A DNA stretch of 22,416 nucleotides from CAYPKG01 sp964411275. Lineage in GTDB: Bacteria; Bacillota; Clostridia; Christensenellales; CAG-138. The translations under genes were made by a program, and so were the position numbers. This document shows, one piece after another, positions 13,372 through 22,396 of this stretch (the stretch's first letter is position 1; each line of letters starts with the position of its first letter). The DNA is taken from NCBI GenBank assembly GCA_964411275.1, contig CAYPKG010000030.1:1-22416 (forward strand), in the 5' to 3' direction. Under the pieces are notes generated by a model. It saw only the letters and a program-made list of their open reading frames with translations. It was not told the DNA's origin and did no database searches.

Positions 13372-15780
13372 CTAATGTATTGTGACCCCCACCACATCAT
13401 CGTCCAGCATGACCATAATAAGCAGGCTGCCCCGGCTAAAGCGCGCCTCGATGCGCACCTGTTCGGTGTTGCAGACGGTGCGCGTGCCATGGCGCTGCTC
13501 TACAACGAAATCGAAGGGCTCGCGCACATACAGCGCGGCGGCGATGGCGGTGCCGTTGGCGCCATTCTTTCTAAAGTCGAATGTCTTGAGGCCCTTACCG
13601 TTGCGGCCCTGAACCTCGTAATCAAACACAAGAGAGCGCTTGGCGTAGCCCCGGTCGGAGATTAAGAGTATTTCGCCCTCGTCTTTCAACTGCAGCGCGG
13701 CGATTACGCTGTCCCCGCTCTCCAGCTTAATGCATTTTACGCCCGCCGACACCCGGCCCATCTTAGGCACGGTATCGAGGGCGAACCGGATGCTCATCCC
13801 CAGCCTAGTCACCAGCAGCAACGTCTCTTCCGCCTGTTGCTGGATGCTGACGAGGGAGTCGCCTTCCTTCAAGGAGATTGCGGCGATGCGCTTGGCGCGT
13901 GTGTTGTATTCGGATGCCTTGCTGCATTTGACATTCCCCTGGCGGGTGCAGAAATAATACACCCCTTCGTCCGTGTATGGGAATACCGCGATGATCCGTT
14001 CGCCCTCCTCAAAGGGCAAAAGCGCCGCCAGGTTGTTGGGCCTTCCGCTGGGCTTGGTTTCCGCTAGATCCTCTACGGACAGCATCAGCATGGCGCCCTT
14101 GTCCGTAAACAGCCGAAGCCGCTTGTCCGTTTGGGTGTCCAAGACATACAGCGCCTCCTCCTCGCCTCCCAAGTCCTTTCCGGCGGGGACGCGCCGGGCC
14201 CGCAGCCCGTCATACAAGGCAACGCGCACATCCTCCACCACCTTCAGGTCCCCCGCTTCCACCTGGATTTCGGGACTGCCATCAATCAATTTGGTGCGCC
14301 GGGGGTTGGCATATTTCTCTTTAATCTCGAGGATTTCCTTTTTGATCAGCGCCAACAGCTTTTTTTCCGACGCGAGAATGCCCTCGAGACGGGTGATCAG
14401 CGCCTTGATTTCCTTGTATTCCTTTTCAATGGCCATCAGCTCCAGGTTGGTCAGCCGCTGCAGCCTTAAATCCAGGATTGCCTGGGCCTGGGCTTCGCTC
14501 AGGGAGAAGCGGGCCATCAGCCCGTCCCGGGCTTCCTTGGGGGTTTTGGACTTGCGGATGAGGGCGATGACCTCGTCGATGTTCAACACCGCGATCATCA
14601 GACCTTCCAATATATGCTCCCGCTTCCGGGCGTTTTCCAGCTCGTACTTGGTTCGGCGGGTGACCACCTCCCGCTGATGGCGGATGTAATGGGTGATGAT
14701 CTCCTTGAGCCCCATCTGCTGGGGCTTGCCCTGTGCGATGGCAACCATGTTTACGCCGAAGGTACACTGTAGATCCGAGTATTTGTAAAGGTACGCCAGC
14801 ACCTTTTCCGGGTCGGCGTCCTTTTTGAGCTCGATCACCGCCCGCATGCCGTTGCGGTCGCTTTCATCGCGAATGCCGGATACCCCGGCGAACAGCACCC
14901 GCTTTTCCTGGGTGATGGCAAGGATTTTTTCCAGCATGGCAGCCTTGTTCACCTGATACGGGATTTCGGTGATGACGATAAACGTCTTGCCGTTTTTCTG
15001 GGGCTCAAAATGGGTCTTTGCCCGCATTGTCAGCTTGCCCCGGCCATTTTCATACGCCCCACGGATTTCCGGCGCGTTAAGAAGAAACCCGCCGGTGGGG
15101 AAATCCGGGCAGGGCAGATGCTTCATCAGCCCGTCCAGCGTGATGTCCGGGTTCTCCATCTGGGCTATCACCGCGTCGATGGCCTCGCCCAGGTTGTGGG
15201 GCGGGATGTTGGTGGCAAGGCCTACGGCGATGCCGGACGCGCCGTTGACCAGGAGGTTTGGAAACCGCCCGGGCAGCAGCGAAGGCTCCTGCAGGGTATC
15301 GTCAAAGTTCAAATTGTAATCGACGGTGTCCTTTTCAAGATCCTTTAATAGTTCCAGCGCCAGAGGGGTCATCCGCGCCTCAGTATACCGCATGGCGGCG
15401 GCGCTGTCGCCGTCCACAGACCCGAAGTTGCCGTGACCGTCCACCAAGGTCATCCGCATGTTAAAGGGCTGGGCCATGCGCACCATGGCGTCATACACGG
15501 AGCTGTCGCCATGGGGATGGTATTTGCCCAGGCAGTCGCCCACGATACGGGCGGATTTGCGGTGGGGCTTGTCCGGATGCAGGGATAGCTCCAGCATGGT
15601 GTAAAGGATGCGCCGCTGAACGGGCTTCAATCCATCCTCCACCCGGGGCAGCGCGCGCTCTAATATCACGTGCTCCGCATAAGGGATCATGCTCTCGTGC
15701 ATCACCACATCCATGCTTTTTTCGATGATCGTCTCGCCCTTGGGGGGAAGCGCGCTTTCGGGTTTCTTATTTCTCGCCAT
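13372..15780 (-). CDS. Type IIA DNA topoisomerase subunit A (ParC/GyrA type)
   Basis: 802 residues. The breakage-reunion domain has 'PRVEDGLKPVQRRILYTM' (45-62), 'GKYHPHGDSSVYD' (85-97) and the catalytic tyrosine Y132 in 'AAAMRYTEARM'. The C-terminal half forms the six-bladed DNA-wrapping domain. A GyrA-box-like QGRNGKG is at 724-730, so the protein is not a minimal ParC. In the quinolone-determining region the sensitive-type residues S93 and D97 are present. The gene starts one base after the ParE/GyrB stop, so the subunits are made together. Because clostridial gyrA/gyrB usually sit near the origin with dnaA/recF, and none of those is here, topoisomerase IV is the more likely identity, but I leave the symbol open. 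Confidence 0.92.
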   Translation of the reverse strand: MARNKKPESALPPKGETIIEKSMDVVMHESMIPYAEHVILERALPRVEDGLKPVQRRILYTMLELSLHPDKPHRKSARIVGDCLGKYHPHGDSSVYDAMVRMAQPFNMRMTLVDGHGNFGSVDGDSAAAMRYTEARMTPLALELLKDLEKDTVDYNLNFDDTLQEPSLLPGRFPNLLVNGASGIAVGLATNIPPHNLGEAIDAVIAQMENPDITLDGLMKHLPCPDFPTGGFLLNAPEIRGAYENGRGKLTMRAKTHFEPQKNGKTFIVITEIPYQVNKAAMLEKILAITQEKRVLFAGVSGIRDESDRNGMRAVIELKKDADPEKVLAYLYKYSDLQCTFGVNMVAIAQGKPQQMGLKEIITHYIRHQREVVTRRTKYELENARKREHILEGLMIAVLNIDEVIALIRKSKTPKEARDGLMARFSLSEAQAQAILDLRLQRLTNLELMAIEKEYKEIKALITRLEGILASEKKLLALIKKEILEIKEKYANPRRTKLIDGSPEIQVEAGDLKVVEDVRVALYDGLRARRVPAGKDLGGEEEALYVLDTQTDKRLRLFTDKGAMLMLSVEDLAETKPSGRPNNLAALLPFEEGERIIAVFPYTDEGVYYFCTRQGNVKCSKASEYNTRAKRIAAISLKEGDSLVSIQQQAEETLLLVTRLGMSIRFALDTVPKMGRVSAGVKCIKLESGDSVIAALQLKDEGEILLISDRGYAKRSLVFDYEVQGRNGKGLKTFDFRKNGANGTAIAAALYVREPFDFVVEQRHGTRTVCNTEQVRIEARFSRGSLLIMVMLDDDVVGVTIH

Positions 15781-15781
15781 G

Positions 15782-17749
15782 TCAGTTCACCGACCCTTCC
15801 GCCGCGCTGCGGTACCCTTTTTTCTGGAAAAGATCCACCTTATTGAAGTCCGCAAACTCGCTGATATACTCCTTGCGGGGCTGAATTTTATCTCCCATGA
15901 GCACCGTCACCAGATGCTCCACATCCGCCGCGTCCTCGATGTTAACCCGCACGAGAGAGCGGTTGTCCGGGTTCAGGGTGGTTTCCCACAGCTGCTCCGG
16001 GTTCATCTCCCCAAGGCCCTTATAGCGCTGGACGAGATAGCCCTTGCCGAGCTTCTTCGCGGCGGCCGAAAGCTCTTTGTCGTCATAGCAATAGATGATA
16101 TTCCCGCCTTTGTGGGCCATATACAGCGGGGGCAGGCCGATGTAGACATGCCCCTTCGTAATCAGCGGCTTCATATACCGGTAGAAGAACGTCAGAAGGA
16201 TGGCCCGGATATGCGCGCCGTCCTGATCCGCGTCGGAGAGTATGATCACCTTGTCGTACTTGCGCTGGCTGATGTCAAAATCCTCGCCGATGCCGGTGCC
16301 GATGGCGGTGATGATGCTGCGAAACTCCTCGTTTTGCAGCACCTGGTCGAGCCGCTTTTTTTCCACGTTCAGCGGCTTTCCCCGAAGCGGCAGTATCGCC
16401 TGAAACGACCGGTCCCGCCCCTGCTTGGCGGAGCCGCCGGCGGAGTCCCCCTCCACAATCAGCAACTCGTTTTTCGAGGGATCCCGGCCGGTGCAGGAGG
16501 ACAGCTTGCCTACGAGAGGCGCGTTCTCCAGCTTGTTTTTTTCCCGGGCCATGGATTTGGCCTTCCGGGCGGTTTCCCGAACCTTGGCGGCCTTGACCGC
16601 CTTTTGCGCAATTTGTCCGGCGGTGTCCGCGTTTTTCAAATCCTCCAGATACGGCGTTAACTGCTCGATTACCACCGCCTCCACAGCGGGCCGGGCCTCG
16701 GTGTTGCCCAGGCGGGTTTTGGTCTGCCCCTCAAACTGGATTGTTTTCATCTTCAATGACAGCACCGCCGTCAGCCCCTCGCGAAAATCCTCGCCCGCGA
16801 GAGACGGATCCTTCTCCTTCAACACCCCGGTGCGGCGGCAATAATCGTTTAACGCCTTTGTCAGCGCGGACTTAAAGCCGATCTCATGGGTGCCGCCCTC
16901 GGTGGTGGGGATATTGTTGACATAGGAAAAGAGGGTGTCTGCGTACCCGTCGTTGTGCTGCAGCGCTACCTCCACCTGGATGCCGTCCTTTTCGCCCTTA
17001 AAGTGGATGGGCGGAGCGTACAGCGGGGTCTTTTCCGTGTTGAGATATGTTACAAAATCCGAAAGCCCGCCGTCAAACCGGTATTCGCAGCCCCGGTCCT
17101 TCGCCCGCTTGTCGATCAATTGCATGGTCACGCCCCGGTTGAGGTAGGCAAGCTCCCGAAGCCGCTTCGCGATGGCTTCGTACTGCATTTCAATGCTTTC
17201 AAACACCCGGTCGTCCGGCAGGAATGTCACAACCGTGCCCTGTTTGCGGGTGCGGCCAATCTCCTGCAGGGGGGATTTGGCCTTGCCGGATATGATTTTT
17301 CCGTCCGGGCCGGGGGCGCTTTCAAACTCCTGGATATACGCCCGGCCCTTGGTGAAGACCTCCACCTTCACATACCGGGACAGGGCGTTTACCACGCTTG
17401 CGCCCACGCCGTGCAGGCCGCCGGAAAAGCCATAGCTGTCATTGCCGAACTTGCCGCCCGCGTGCAGCTGGGTGAACACCAGCTCCACGCCGGACACCCC
17501 ATATTCTTCGTGGATGCCCACGGGGATGCCCCGGCCGTTGTCCGTGACGCTGACCGAGTGATCCTTATGAAGCGTGACGGTGATCAGGTTTGCGTAGCCG
17601 TTTGCCGCCTCGTCGATGGCGTTGTCCACGATTTCCCACAGTATGTGGTGCAGCCCGCGGCTGCCGGTGGAGCCGATATACATGCCTGGGCGCGTGCGCA
17701 CCGCGTCCAGCCCTTCCATGACTGTTATGTTCTTTACGGAATATTCCAT
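15782..17749 (-). CDS. Type IIA DNA topoisomerase subunit B (ParE/GyrB type)
   Basis: 655 residues from the ATG at 17749, which follows GGAGG and gives the family N-terminus 'YSVKNITVMEGLDAVRTRPG'. The GHKL ATPase shows 'EIVDNAIDEAANG', 'DNGRGIPVG' and 'GFSGGLHGVGASVVNALS'. The TOPRIM domain has 'LLIVEGDSAGGSAKQGRDR' and 'ILSDADQDGAHI', and the C-terminus 'QRYKGLGEMNPEQLWETT'. It provides ATP hydrolysis for strand passage with the A subunit encoded next. An in-frame extension upstream to about 17917 has no ribosome site and runs through the DMT gene's end, so I rejected it. Confidence 0.95.
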   Translation of the reverse strand: MEYSVKNITVMEGLDAVRTRPGMYIGSTGSRGLHHILWEIVDNAIDEAANGYANLITVTLHKDHSVSVTDNGRGIPVGIHEEYGVSGVELVFTQLHAGGKFGNDSYGFSGGLHGVGASVVNALSRYVKVEVFTKGRAYIQEFESAPGPDGKIISGKAKSPLQEIGRTRKQGTVVTFLPDDRVFESIEMQYEAIAKRLRELAYLNRGVTMQLIDKRAKDRGCEYRFDGGLSDFVTYLNTEKTPLYAPPIHFKGEKDGIQVEVALQHNDGYADTLFSYVNNIPTTEGGTHEIGFKSALTKALNDYCRRTGVLKEKDPSLAGEDFREGLTAVLSLKMKTIQFEGQTKTRLGNTEARPAVEAVVIEQLTPYLEDLKNADTAGQIAQKAVKAAKVRETARKAKSMAREKNKLENAPLVGKLSSCTGRDPSKNELLIVEGDSAGGSAKQGRDRSFQAILPLRGKPLNVEKKRLDQVLQNEEFRSIITAIGTGIGEDFDISQRKYDKVIILSDADQDGAHIRAILLTFFYRYMKPLITKGHVYIGLPPLYMAHKGGNIIYCYDDKELSAAAKKLGKGYLVQRYKGLGEMNPEQLWETTLNPDNRSLVRVNIEDAADVEHLVTVLMGDKIQPRKEYISEFADFNKVDLFQKKGYRSAAEGSVN

Positions 17750-17777
17750 TGTGCCTCCAAGTTTGTTTGCTGTATCT

Positions 17778-17806
17778 AGTATATCATAACTGGAATTTTC
17801 ACTCAA
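17778..17806 (-). promoter_or_regulatory. Promoter of the parE-parC-type operon
   Basis: TTGAGT (17806-17801), 17-base spacer, TATACT (17783-17778). The -35 box overlaps the last codons and stop of the upstream permease gene, so the topoisomerase operon can be transcribed on its own. Confidence 0.65.
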
Positions 17807-18689
17807 ACGTTTGTTCCGCAACCGCCGTGGCATCCCCGGCGATTTGGGCTTCCTTGCGGCGGTTATCCCACACGCACCAGGCGGTGATGCTGATGACGAC
17901 CACTGCCCCGCCGACAAGGGCGAAGGCGCCAGGGGCTTCTCCTGTGAATATGGCCACCCACACGGGGTTCAAGAGAGGCTCCAGCGCGGCCAGGATGGAG
18001 CAGGTCAGCGCAGGGCAAAACCGTAGCGCCAGCCCAAACAGCACGTACGGAATTCCCAGCTGGAACACGCCCAGCGCGACGATGGCGGCGATGGCCGGCA
18101 CGGTGATGGGGGTGGGGTTGAAAAACGCCAGGGGAAGGCCCACAAGCGCCGTCAGCAGCTGCCCCTGCAACAGCCCGTTCATCCTGGTGCGATTGTCGGT
18201 TCCGGCGTTGACTAAAAAAGTTGCCCCAAAGCCTACGCCCGCCAGCAGCCCCAGCACATTCCCCAATATGTTGGAGGAGGTGAGCTGATCAAAAAAGAAC
18301 AGGGCGATGCCGAACAGCGTAAGGGCCACCACGCCATAATCAAAAGGGTGGAATTTCTGCTTTTTCACCACCGCGCCATAGGCGAGGATAAACACCGGCC
18401 CCGTATACTGCATGACGATGGCGTTGGCGGCGGTGGTAAACTTATTGGCCATGATAAAGGAGGTATAGGTCAGGCACATGACCACGGCAATGCTCAGGGT
18501 TCGCCGGGACAGCAACCATTTTTGCTTGGTTATTAGCAGATATACCACAAACACCCCGGCGGCTACGAGGCTTCTCGCGCCGGAGATCACCATGCCGTGC
18601 CAGGGGATGAGCTTGATGAGAATGCCTGCCGTACTCCACATAATGGCGCACAGCGCCATCTGCAGCACGGCTTTTTTCTCTTTGTTCAT
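17799..18689 (-). CDS. EamA/DMT superfamily permease
   Basis: 296 residues with about ten membrane segments arranged as two EamA repeats (about 8-140 and 148-280). 'ALCAIMWSTAGILIKLI' at the start and 'LEPLLNPVWVAIFTGE' in the second repeat are typical of drug/metabolite exporters. The ATG at 18689 follows AAGGAGG with a 7-base gap. It appears to be a single-gene transcript just upstream of the topoisomerase genes, and divergent from the FmdE operon. Substrate unknown. Confidence 0.92.
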   Translation of the reverse strand: MNKEKKAVLQMALCAIMWSTAGILIKLIPWHGMVISGARSLVAAGVFVVYLLITKQKWLLSRRTLSIAVVMCLTYTSFIMANKFTTAANAIVMQYTGPVFILAYGAVVKKQKFHPFDYGVVALTLFGIALFFFDQLTSSNILGNVLGLLAGVGFGATFLVNAGTDNRTRMNGLLQGQLLTALVGLPLAFFNPTPITVPAIAAIVALGVFQLGIPYVLFGLALRFCPALTCSILAALEPLLNPVWVAIFTGEAPGAFALVGGAVVVISITAWCVWDNRRKEAQIAGDATAVAEQTFE

Positions 18690-18714
18690 GACAGCCCCTC
18701 CTTTTCCCCATTTT

Positions 18715-18720
18715 ATTATA
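18715..18720 (-). promoter_or_regulatory. -10 box of the DMT permease gene
   Basis: A perfect TATAAT (18720-18715) lies 26 bases before the ATG. No good -35 box is seen at 17 bases (TAGGCA), so the promoter may need an activator or be weak. Confidence 0.4.
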
Positions 18721-18781
18721 TCCCAGAAACCCGGGGCTGCCTAGCCTGCAGAAAATGTGGCCGCTTGGCCGATTGGCGCTG

Positions 18782-18810
18782 TTGACAGCATATGGATTGT
18801 TCAGTATACT
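18782..18810 (+). promoter_or_regulatory. Promoter of the FmdE/ABC importer operon
   Basis: TTGACA (18782-18787), 17-base spacer, TATACT (18805-18810). It would start near 18817, about 80 bases before the fmdE-like start codon. Confidence 0.8.
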
Positions 18811-18830
18811 AAAGCCATAACATGGGGCAG

Positions 18831-18874
18831 AAGCCGCCATAGCCACCGGCAATGCCGGATGGTTTGGCAGGCTT
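18831..18874 (+). promoter_or_regulatory. Long leader hairpin, possible attenuator, before the FmdE gene
   Basis: AAGCC, CCA, CCA and CCGGC on the 5' side pair in order with GCCGG, TGG, TGG and GGCTT on the 3' side, with small bulges and an AAT loop. TTATTATT follows. It fills most of the leader between promoter and ribosome site (18885-18889) and looks like an intrinsic terminator with a T-rich tail, so it may limit expression of the operon unless opened. I could not match it to a known riboswitch. Confidence 0.55.
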
Positions 18875-18897
18875 TTATTATTGTGGAGGAACCTTGG

Positions 18898-19428
18898 ATG
18901 GATGATCGGTTATGGGAGAAGGCAAAGGCGTTTCACGGGCACGAGTGTCCTGGGCTGGCCATCGGCGTGCGCGCCAGCGAGGCGGCCATAGCGAAGCTGG
19001 GGATCGACCCGGCGGCGGACGAAGAGCTTGTGTGCGTGACGGAAAACGACGCCTGTGGCGTGGACGCGGTGCAGGCCATATTATGTTGCACCGTGGGGAA
19101 AGGAAACCTGATATTCAAAAACACCGGAAAGCAGGCCTTTTCGTTTTACGACCGGAAAACCGGGAACGCGTTGCGGGCGTATTTGAAGGCGAAACACAAC
19201 GGTATGGAGCGGGAGGCGTACAAGAATTATCTCTTAAGCGCTCCCCTTGAGGAGCTGTTCGATTTTTCCGCGCCGGCTGACTTGCCCCCGGAAAAGGCCA
19301 GGATTTTTGCCAGCGTGGCCTGCAATGTTTGCGGCGAGGCCGCGTCGGAGCATAAGATGCGCATCCAGGACGGCAAGCCCGTGTGCCTTTCCTGCTTTGC
19401 TGGCGATACAAGAGGAAGGCTCAAATGA
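18898..19428 (+). CDS. FmdE-family protein with C-terminal zinc ribbon
   Basis: 176 residues from the ATG at 18898, eight bases after GGAGG. The FmdE domain (about 5-130) has the metal-site signature 'FHGHECPGLAIG' (H13, H15, C17) and 'ENDACGVDAVQ'. A zinc-ribbon tail follows, C142-x2-C145 and C163-x2-C166. FmdE was named for a gene in the molybdenum formylmethanofuran dehydrogenase operon of methanogens; bacterial homologues have no proven function but bind metal. Its stop overlaps the start of the ABC transporter binding-protein gene (ATGA). The pairing with a metal-complex-type importer suggests it handles or checks the imported metal or cofactor; that is inference. Confidence 0.92.
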   Translation: MDDRLWEKAKAFHGHECPGLAIGVRASEAAIAKLGIDPAADEELVCVTENDACGVDAVQAILCCTVGKGNLIFKNTGKQAFSFYDRKTGNALRAYLKAKHNGMEREAYKNYLLSAPLEELFDFSAPADLPPEKARIFASVACNVCGEAASEHKMRIQDGKPVCLSCFAGDTRGRLK

Positions 19429-20507
19429 AAAGGGTTTTATCCGGCTTCATGGGGATCGCCCTGGCGCTTTCCCTCTTTGGCTGCAGCATGGCCCCGGCAG
19501 CCCCTCAGGGGGAAACCCGGACGGTCACGGACATGTATGGGCGCAGCGTCACCATTCCTAAGATTGTCAAAACAATCGCCGCCACAGGCAGCGCCGCCCG
19601 GATTTTGACATATGCGGGTGTGGCGGACCGATTGATCGGCGTGACGAGAATGGACGGGATGAACGATCCCGGCATGCCCTATACCGTTGTAAACGCGGCG
19701 CGGTTTTCCGGCCTTGCCCTGGTGGGGGAAGGGGGCAGCAAGGATGTGTGCTTCGTGGAGGAGCTGGTAACCCTTCAACCGGATGCGGTATTTTGCAATA
19801 TGGATCAGGGGGCGGTGGAGGATCTCGCGAACAAATCCGGCCTGCCCGTGATCGGCCTTCAATACAGCGGCATATTCGACGACAGCGTATATCAGGCGCT
19901 TACCCTCGTAGGCGAGGTTATGGGAGAGGAGGAGGCCTGCGCCGCTATGGTTTCATCCCTGCAAGGATGGGAGGCGGATCTCGATGACCGTACCCGGGAC
20001 ATCCCGGAGGCGGAAAAGCCCACGGCGTATACCGGCGGCGTCAATTACAAGGGAGCCCACGGCTTTGAGGGCACTCACGGGATGTATCCACCCTTTTTGG
20101 CCATCGGCGCCAACAACGTGGCGGACGAGACTGGGGCTGCGGGCGCATTCCTCGTGGACCTGGAAAAAGTAGTGGTGTGGGACCCGGAGATCATATTCCT
20201 AAATCCCTCCAGCATGGATTTGGTGAACGAGGATTACAGAAAGAACCCTGGGTTTTATGATGGCCTCAGCGCGGTGAAAAACGGGCGGGTGTACGCCCAG
20301 CTTTCCTATAATTATAATTCCACCAACATTGAAATCGCCGTGGCGGACGCGTATTACGCGGGCAAGGTGATGTTCCCGGAAGCGTTTTGGGATGTTGACC
20401 CCGCCGCAAAGGCGGACGAAATATTTGAAACGATGCTGGGAAGCCCGTTTTATGATGCGCTTAAGGCGGCGGGCATGGAATTTCAGCCCCTGACAATCGG
20501 AGGATAA
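19425..20507 (+). CDS. ABC transporter substrate-binding lipoprotein (BtuF/FepB-like, TroA fold)
   Basis: 360 residues. It starts with a lipoprotein signal ending SLFGC (C20 lipid-modified), so it sits on the outer face of the membrane. The fold is class III (BtuF/TroA): 'TVTDMYGRSVTIP' opens the first lobe, and 'VVVWDPEIIFLNPSS' and 'AVKNGRVYAQLSYNYNSTNIE' belong to the second. The segment 'GVNYKGAHGFEGTHGMYPPFLAI' (read in parts around 205-225) is characteristic of a subgroup found with FmdE proteins in anaerobes and archaea. The ligand is probably a metal or metal complex (iron chelate, haem-like, molybdate or tungstate are all possible); the sequence does not decide. Confidence 0.9.
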   Translation: MKRVLSGFMGIALALSLFGCSMAPAAPQGETRTVTDMYGRSVTIPKIVKTIAATGSAARILTYAGVADRLIGVTRMDGMNDPGMPYTVVNAARFSGLALVGEGGSKDVCFVEELVTLQPDAVFCNMDQGAVEDLANKSGLPVIGLQYSGIFDDSVYQALTLVGEVMGEEEACAAMVSSLQGWEADLDDRTRDIPEAEKPTAYTGGVNYKGAHGFEGTHGMYPPFLAIGANNVADETGAAGAFLVDLEKVVVWDPEIIFLNPSSMDLVNEDYRKNPGFYDGLSAVKNGRVYAQLSYNYNSTNIEIAVADAYYAGKVMFPEAFWDVDPAAKADEIFETMLGSPFYDALKAAGMEFQPLTIGG

Positions 20508-20508
20508 T

Positions 20509-21567
20509 GTGGAGCAACTCAAAGAGGCCTATCGGGGATTTGCCCGCCGCAAGGGTCTGATACTAATATTCCTTGGGGGAGTAACGCTGCTTGCGGCGTT
20601 TGTTTGCGTGGCTGCGGGCTCCGCCGGGATAACGCCTGGCGCGGTGTTGAGAACCCTGGTTGGGGGCGGTTCTGTCTCGGAAAACACCGTGATATGGAAC
20701 ATCCGCATGCCCCGGGTGCTGACGGCGGTACTCTGTGGGATGGGGCTGGCGGCGGCAGGCGGCGTGATGCAAAGCGTATTGAAAAACCCCCTGGCTTCCG
20801 CGTCCACACTGGGCATTAGCCAGGGCGCGGCATTTGGCGCGGCGTTTGCCATCATCGTGCTGGGCGGGGGGGCGCAAAGCCAAGCCCTGGACGGTGTGAC
20901 GATCACAAACCCGTATCTTGTTTCCATCTGCGCCTTCGTGTGCGCCATCTTGGCCACAGCCCTCATTCTGTCCTTGTCCCGGCAGCGGCGGATGAGCCCG
21001 GAAAGCATGGTGCTCGCGGGCGTGGCGCTCAGCTCACTGTTTTCCGGAGGCGTTACGCTTTTGCAGTATTTCGCCGAGGACGTGAAGGTAGCGGCGGTGG
21101 TGTTCTGGACATTTGGGGACCTCGGGCGCACCTCCTGGCGGGAGGTGGGGATATTGGCGGCGGTGGTGCTTGTGTCCCTCCTGTATTTCATATTCAACCG
21201 CTGGAACTACAATGCCCTGCAGGGAGGCGATCAGACGGCAAAAAGTTTGGGTGTCGCGACAGAGCGGGTGCGGGGGCTTAGCATGTTGGTATGCGCGGTG
21301 GCCACAGCCGCCATCGTGTCATTTGTTGGGGTGATCAACTTTATCGGGCTGATCGCGCCCCATTTGGCGAGGCGGCTTGTGGGCGGGGAATACCGGTATC
21401 TGCTGACAGCCACGGCGTTGATCGGCATTCTGCTGCTGTTGCTCAGCGATTTAGCGGCGCGGATGCTGTTAGCGCCTGTGGTGCTGCCCATAGGAGCCAT
21501 CACCTCATTTCTGGGCGCGCCCATGTTCCTGTATCTTCTGTTCCGGCGAAAGGGGGGACGGCGATGA
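20509..21567 (+). CDS. FecCD-type ABC transporter permease
   Basis: 352 residues with about ten membrane segments. 'RMPRVLTAVLCGMGLAAAGGVMQ' (in two parts) and 'NPLASASTLGISQGAAFGA' are hallmarks of the FecCD/BtuC permeases that import iron chelates, haem or cobalamin. 'GVINFIGLIAPHLARRLVG' is the coupling region that meets the ATPase. The start is GTG at 20509, five bases after GGAGG. Only one permease gene is present, so it would work as a homodimer. Confidence 0.95.
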   Translation: MEQLKEAYRGFARRKGLILIFLGGVTLLAAFVCVAAGSAGITPGAVLRTLVGGGSVSENTVIWNIRMPRVLTAVLCGMGLAAAGGVMQSVLKNPLASASTLGISQGAAFGAAFAIIVLGGGAQSQALDGVTITNPYLVSICAFVCAILATALILSLSRQRRMSPESMVLAGVALSSLFSGGVTLLQYFAEDVKVAAVVFWTFGDLGRTSWREVGILAAVVLVSLLYFIFNRWNYNALQGGDQTAKSLGVATERVRGLSMLVCAVATAAIVSFVGVINFIGLIAPHLARRLVGGEYRYLLTATALIGILLLLLSDLAARMLLAPVVLPIGAITSFLGAPMFLYLLFRRKGGRR

Positions 21568-22316
21568 TCAAGGCGGAACACCTTTCCTTTGAGTACCCCT
21601 GCGGGCGCAAGGTGCTTGAGGACGTGTCCCTCGCCGCAAAGCCCGGGCAGTGCGTGGCGATTTTAGGCAACAACGGCGTAGGGAAATCCACCCTGCTCCG
21701 CTGCCTGAACCGCCTCATCGAGCCCCAGTCCGGCGCGGTGTATTTGCAGGGGCGGGATATGTCCATGCTGTCCCGCCGGGACGTGGCGCGGCAACAGGCG
21801 TATGTGGCCCAGTCCGAGGCGGCGGTGAGCCTTACCGTGTATGATGCGGTGCTGCTGGGAAGAAAGCCTTTTATCCGATTTGACCCCACCGGGGAGGATC
21901 ACGAAATCGTCCGGGCCGCTCTTACGCGGATGCGGCTTACGGACGATGCCCTCAGGTATGTGGATGAGCTGAGCGGCGGTGAAATGCAGAAGGTGGCAAT
22001 CGCCCGGGCGCTGTGCCAGCAGCCCCAAGTATTGCTTCTGGATGAGCCCACCAGCAGCCTGGACCTCAAAAACCAGCATGCGCTGATGGCTTTGTTGAGG
22101 GGGCTGGCCCACGAAGAGAACATACTCTGTATATTGGTACTCCACGACCTGAATTTGGCTTTGCGGTACTGTGACGGGTTCATATTGTTGAAAGACGCCA
22201 ATATATTCGCGGCGGGCGGGCGGGACATCATGACCGCCGACACCCTAAGCGAGGTTTACGGCCTGCCGCTGTGCGTGGAAACAATACATGGCTCGCCTGT
22301 CATATTGCCTCGATAG
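21564..22316 (+). CDS. ABC transporter ATP-binding protein (BtuD/FecE-like)
   Basis: 250 residues. Walker A 'GNNGVGKST' (35-43), signature 'LSGGEMQK' (136-143), Walker B 'VLLLDEPTSSLD' with D160 and E161, and switch H194 in 'VLHDLNLALRYC' are all intact. The ATG at 21564 overlaps the permease stop (ATGA). It completes the importer begun by the two genes before it. Confidence 0.96.
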   Translation: MIKAEHLSFEYPCGRKVLEDVSLAAKPGQCVAILGNNGVGKSTLLRCLNRLIEPQSGAVYLQGRDMSMLSRRDVARQQAYVAQSEAAVSLTVYDAVLLGRKPFIRFDPTGEDHEIVRAALTRMRLTDDALRYVDELSGGEMQKVAIARALCQQPQVLLLDEPTSSLDLKNQHALMALLRGLAHEENILCILVLHDLNLALRYCDGFILLKDANIFAAGGRDIMTADTLSEVYGLPLCVETIHGSPVILPR

Positions 22317-22351
22317 GTGTTGGACTATCAAAAAAGGCTTTGGGGATTATC

Positions 22352-22396
22352 AAGGGGTCGAAACCCCTTAGGGTGGTCAAAGTCGAAGACTTTGAC
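22352..22396. repeat. Two perfect stem-loops after the ABC operon
   Basis: AAGGGGT-CGAA-ACCCCTT (22352-22369) and GTCAAAGTC-GAA-GACTTTGAC (22376-22396) are both perfect and only six bases apart. Both are centred on a GTCGAA core. Neither has a T tract on the plus strand. They could be a compact intergenic palindromic repeat, or structures at the 3' end of the operon. The rest of 22317-22416 holds no gene that I can see. Confidence 0.55.

Noticed and set aside
15689..17779. Long open frames on the plus strand opposite the topoisomerase genes
   Set aside because: They have no ribosome sites or domain signatures and lie wholly opposite well-supported genes; GC-rich codons make such mirror frames common.
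18811..18897. Cobalamin or molybdenum-cofactor riboswitch before the FmdE gene
   Set aside because: A GCCACC string resembles a B12 box, but the rest of the aptamer is absent and the leader is too short; I could not match the molybdenum-cofactor motif either.
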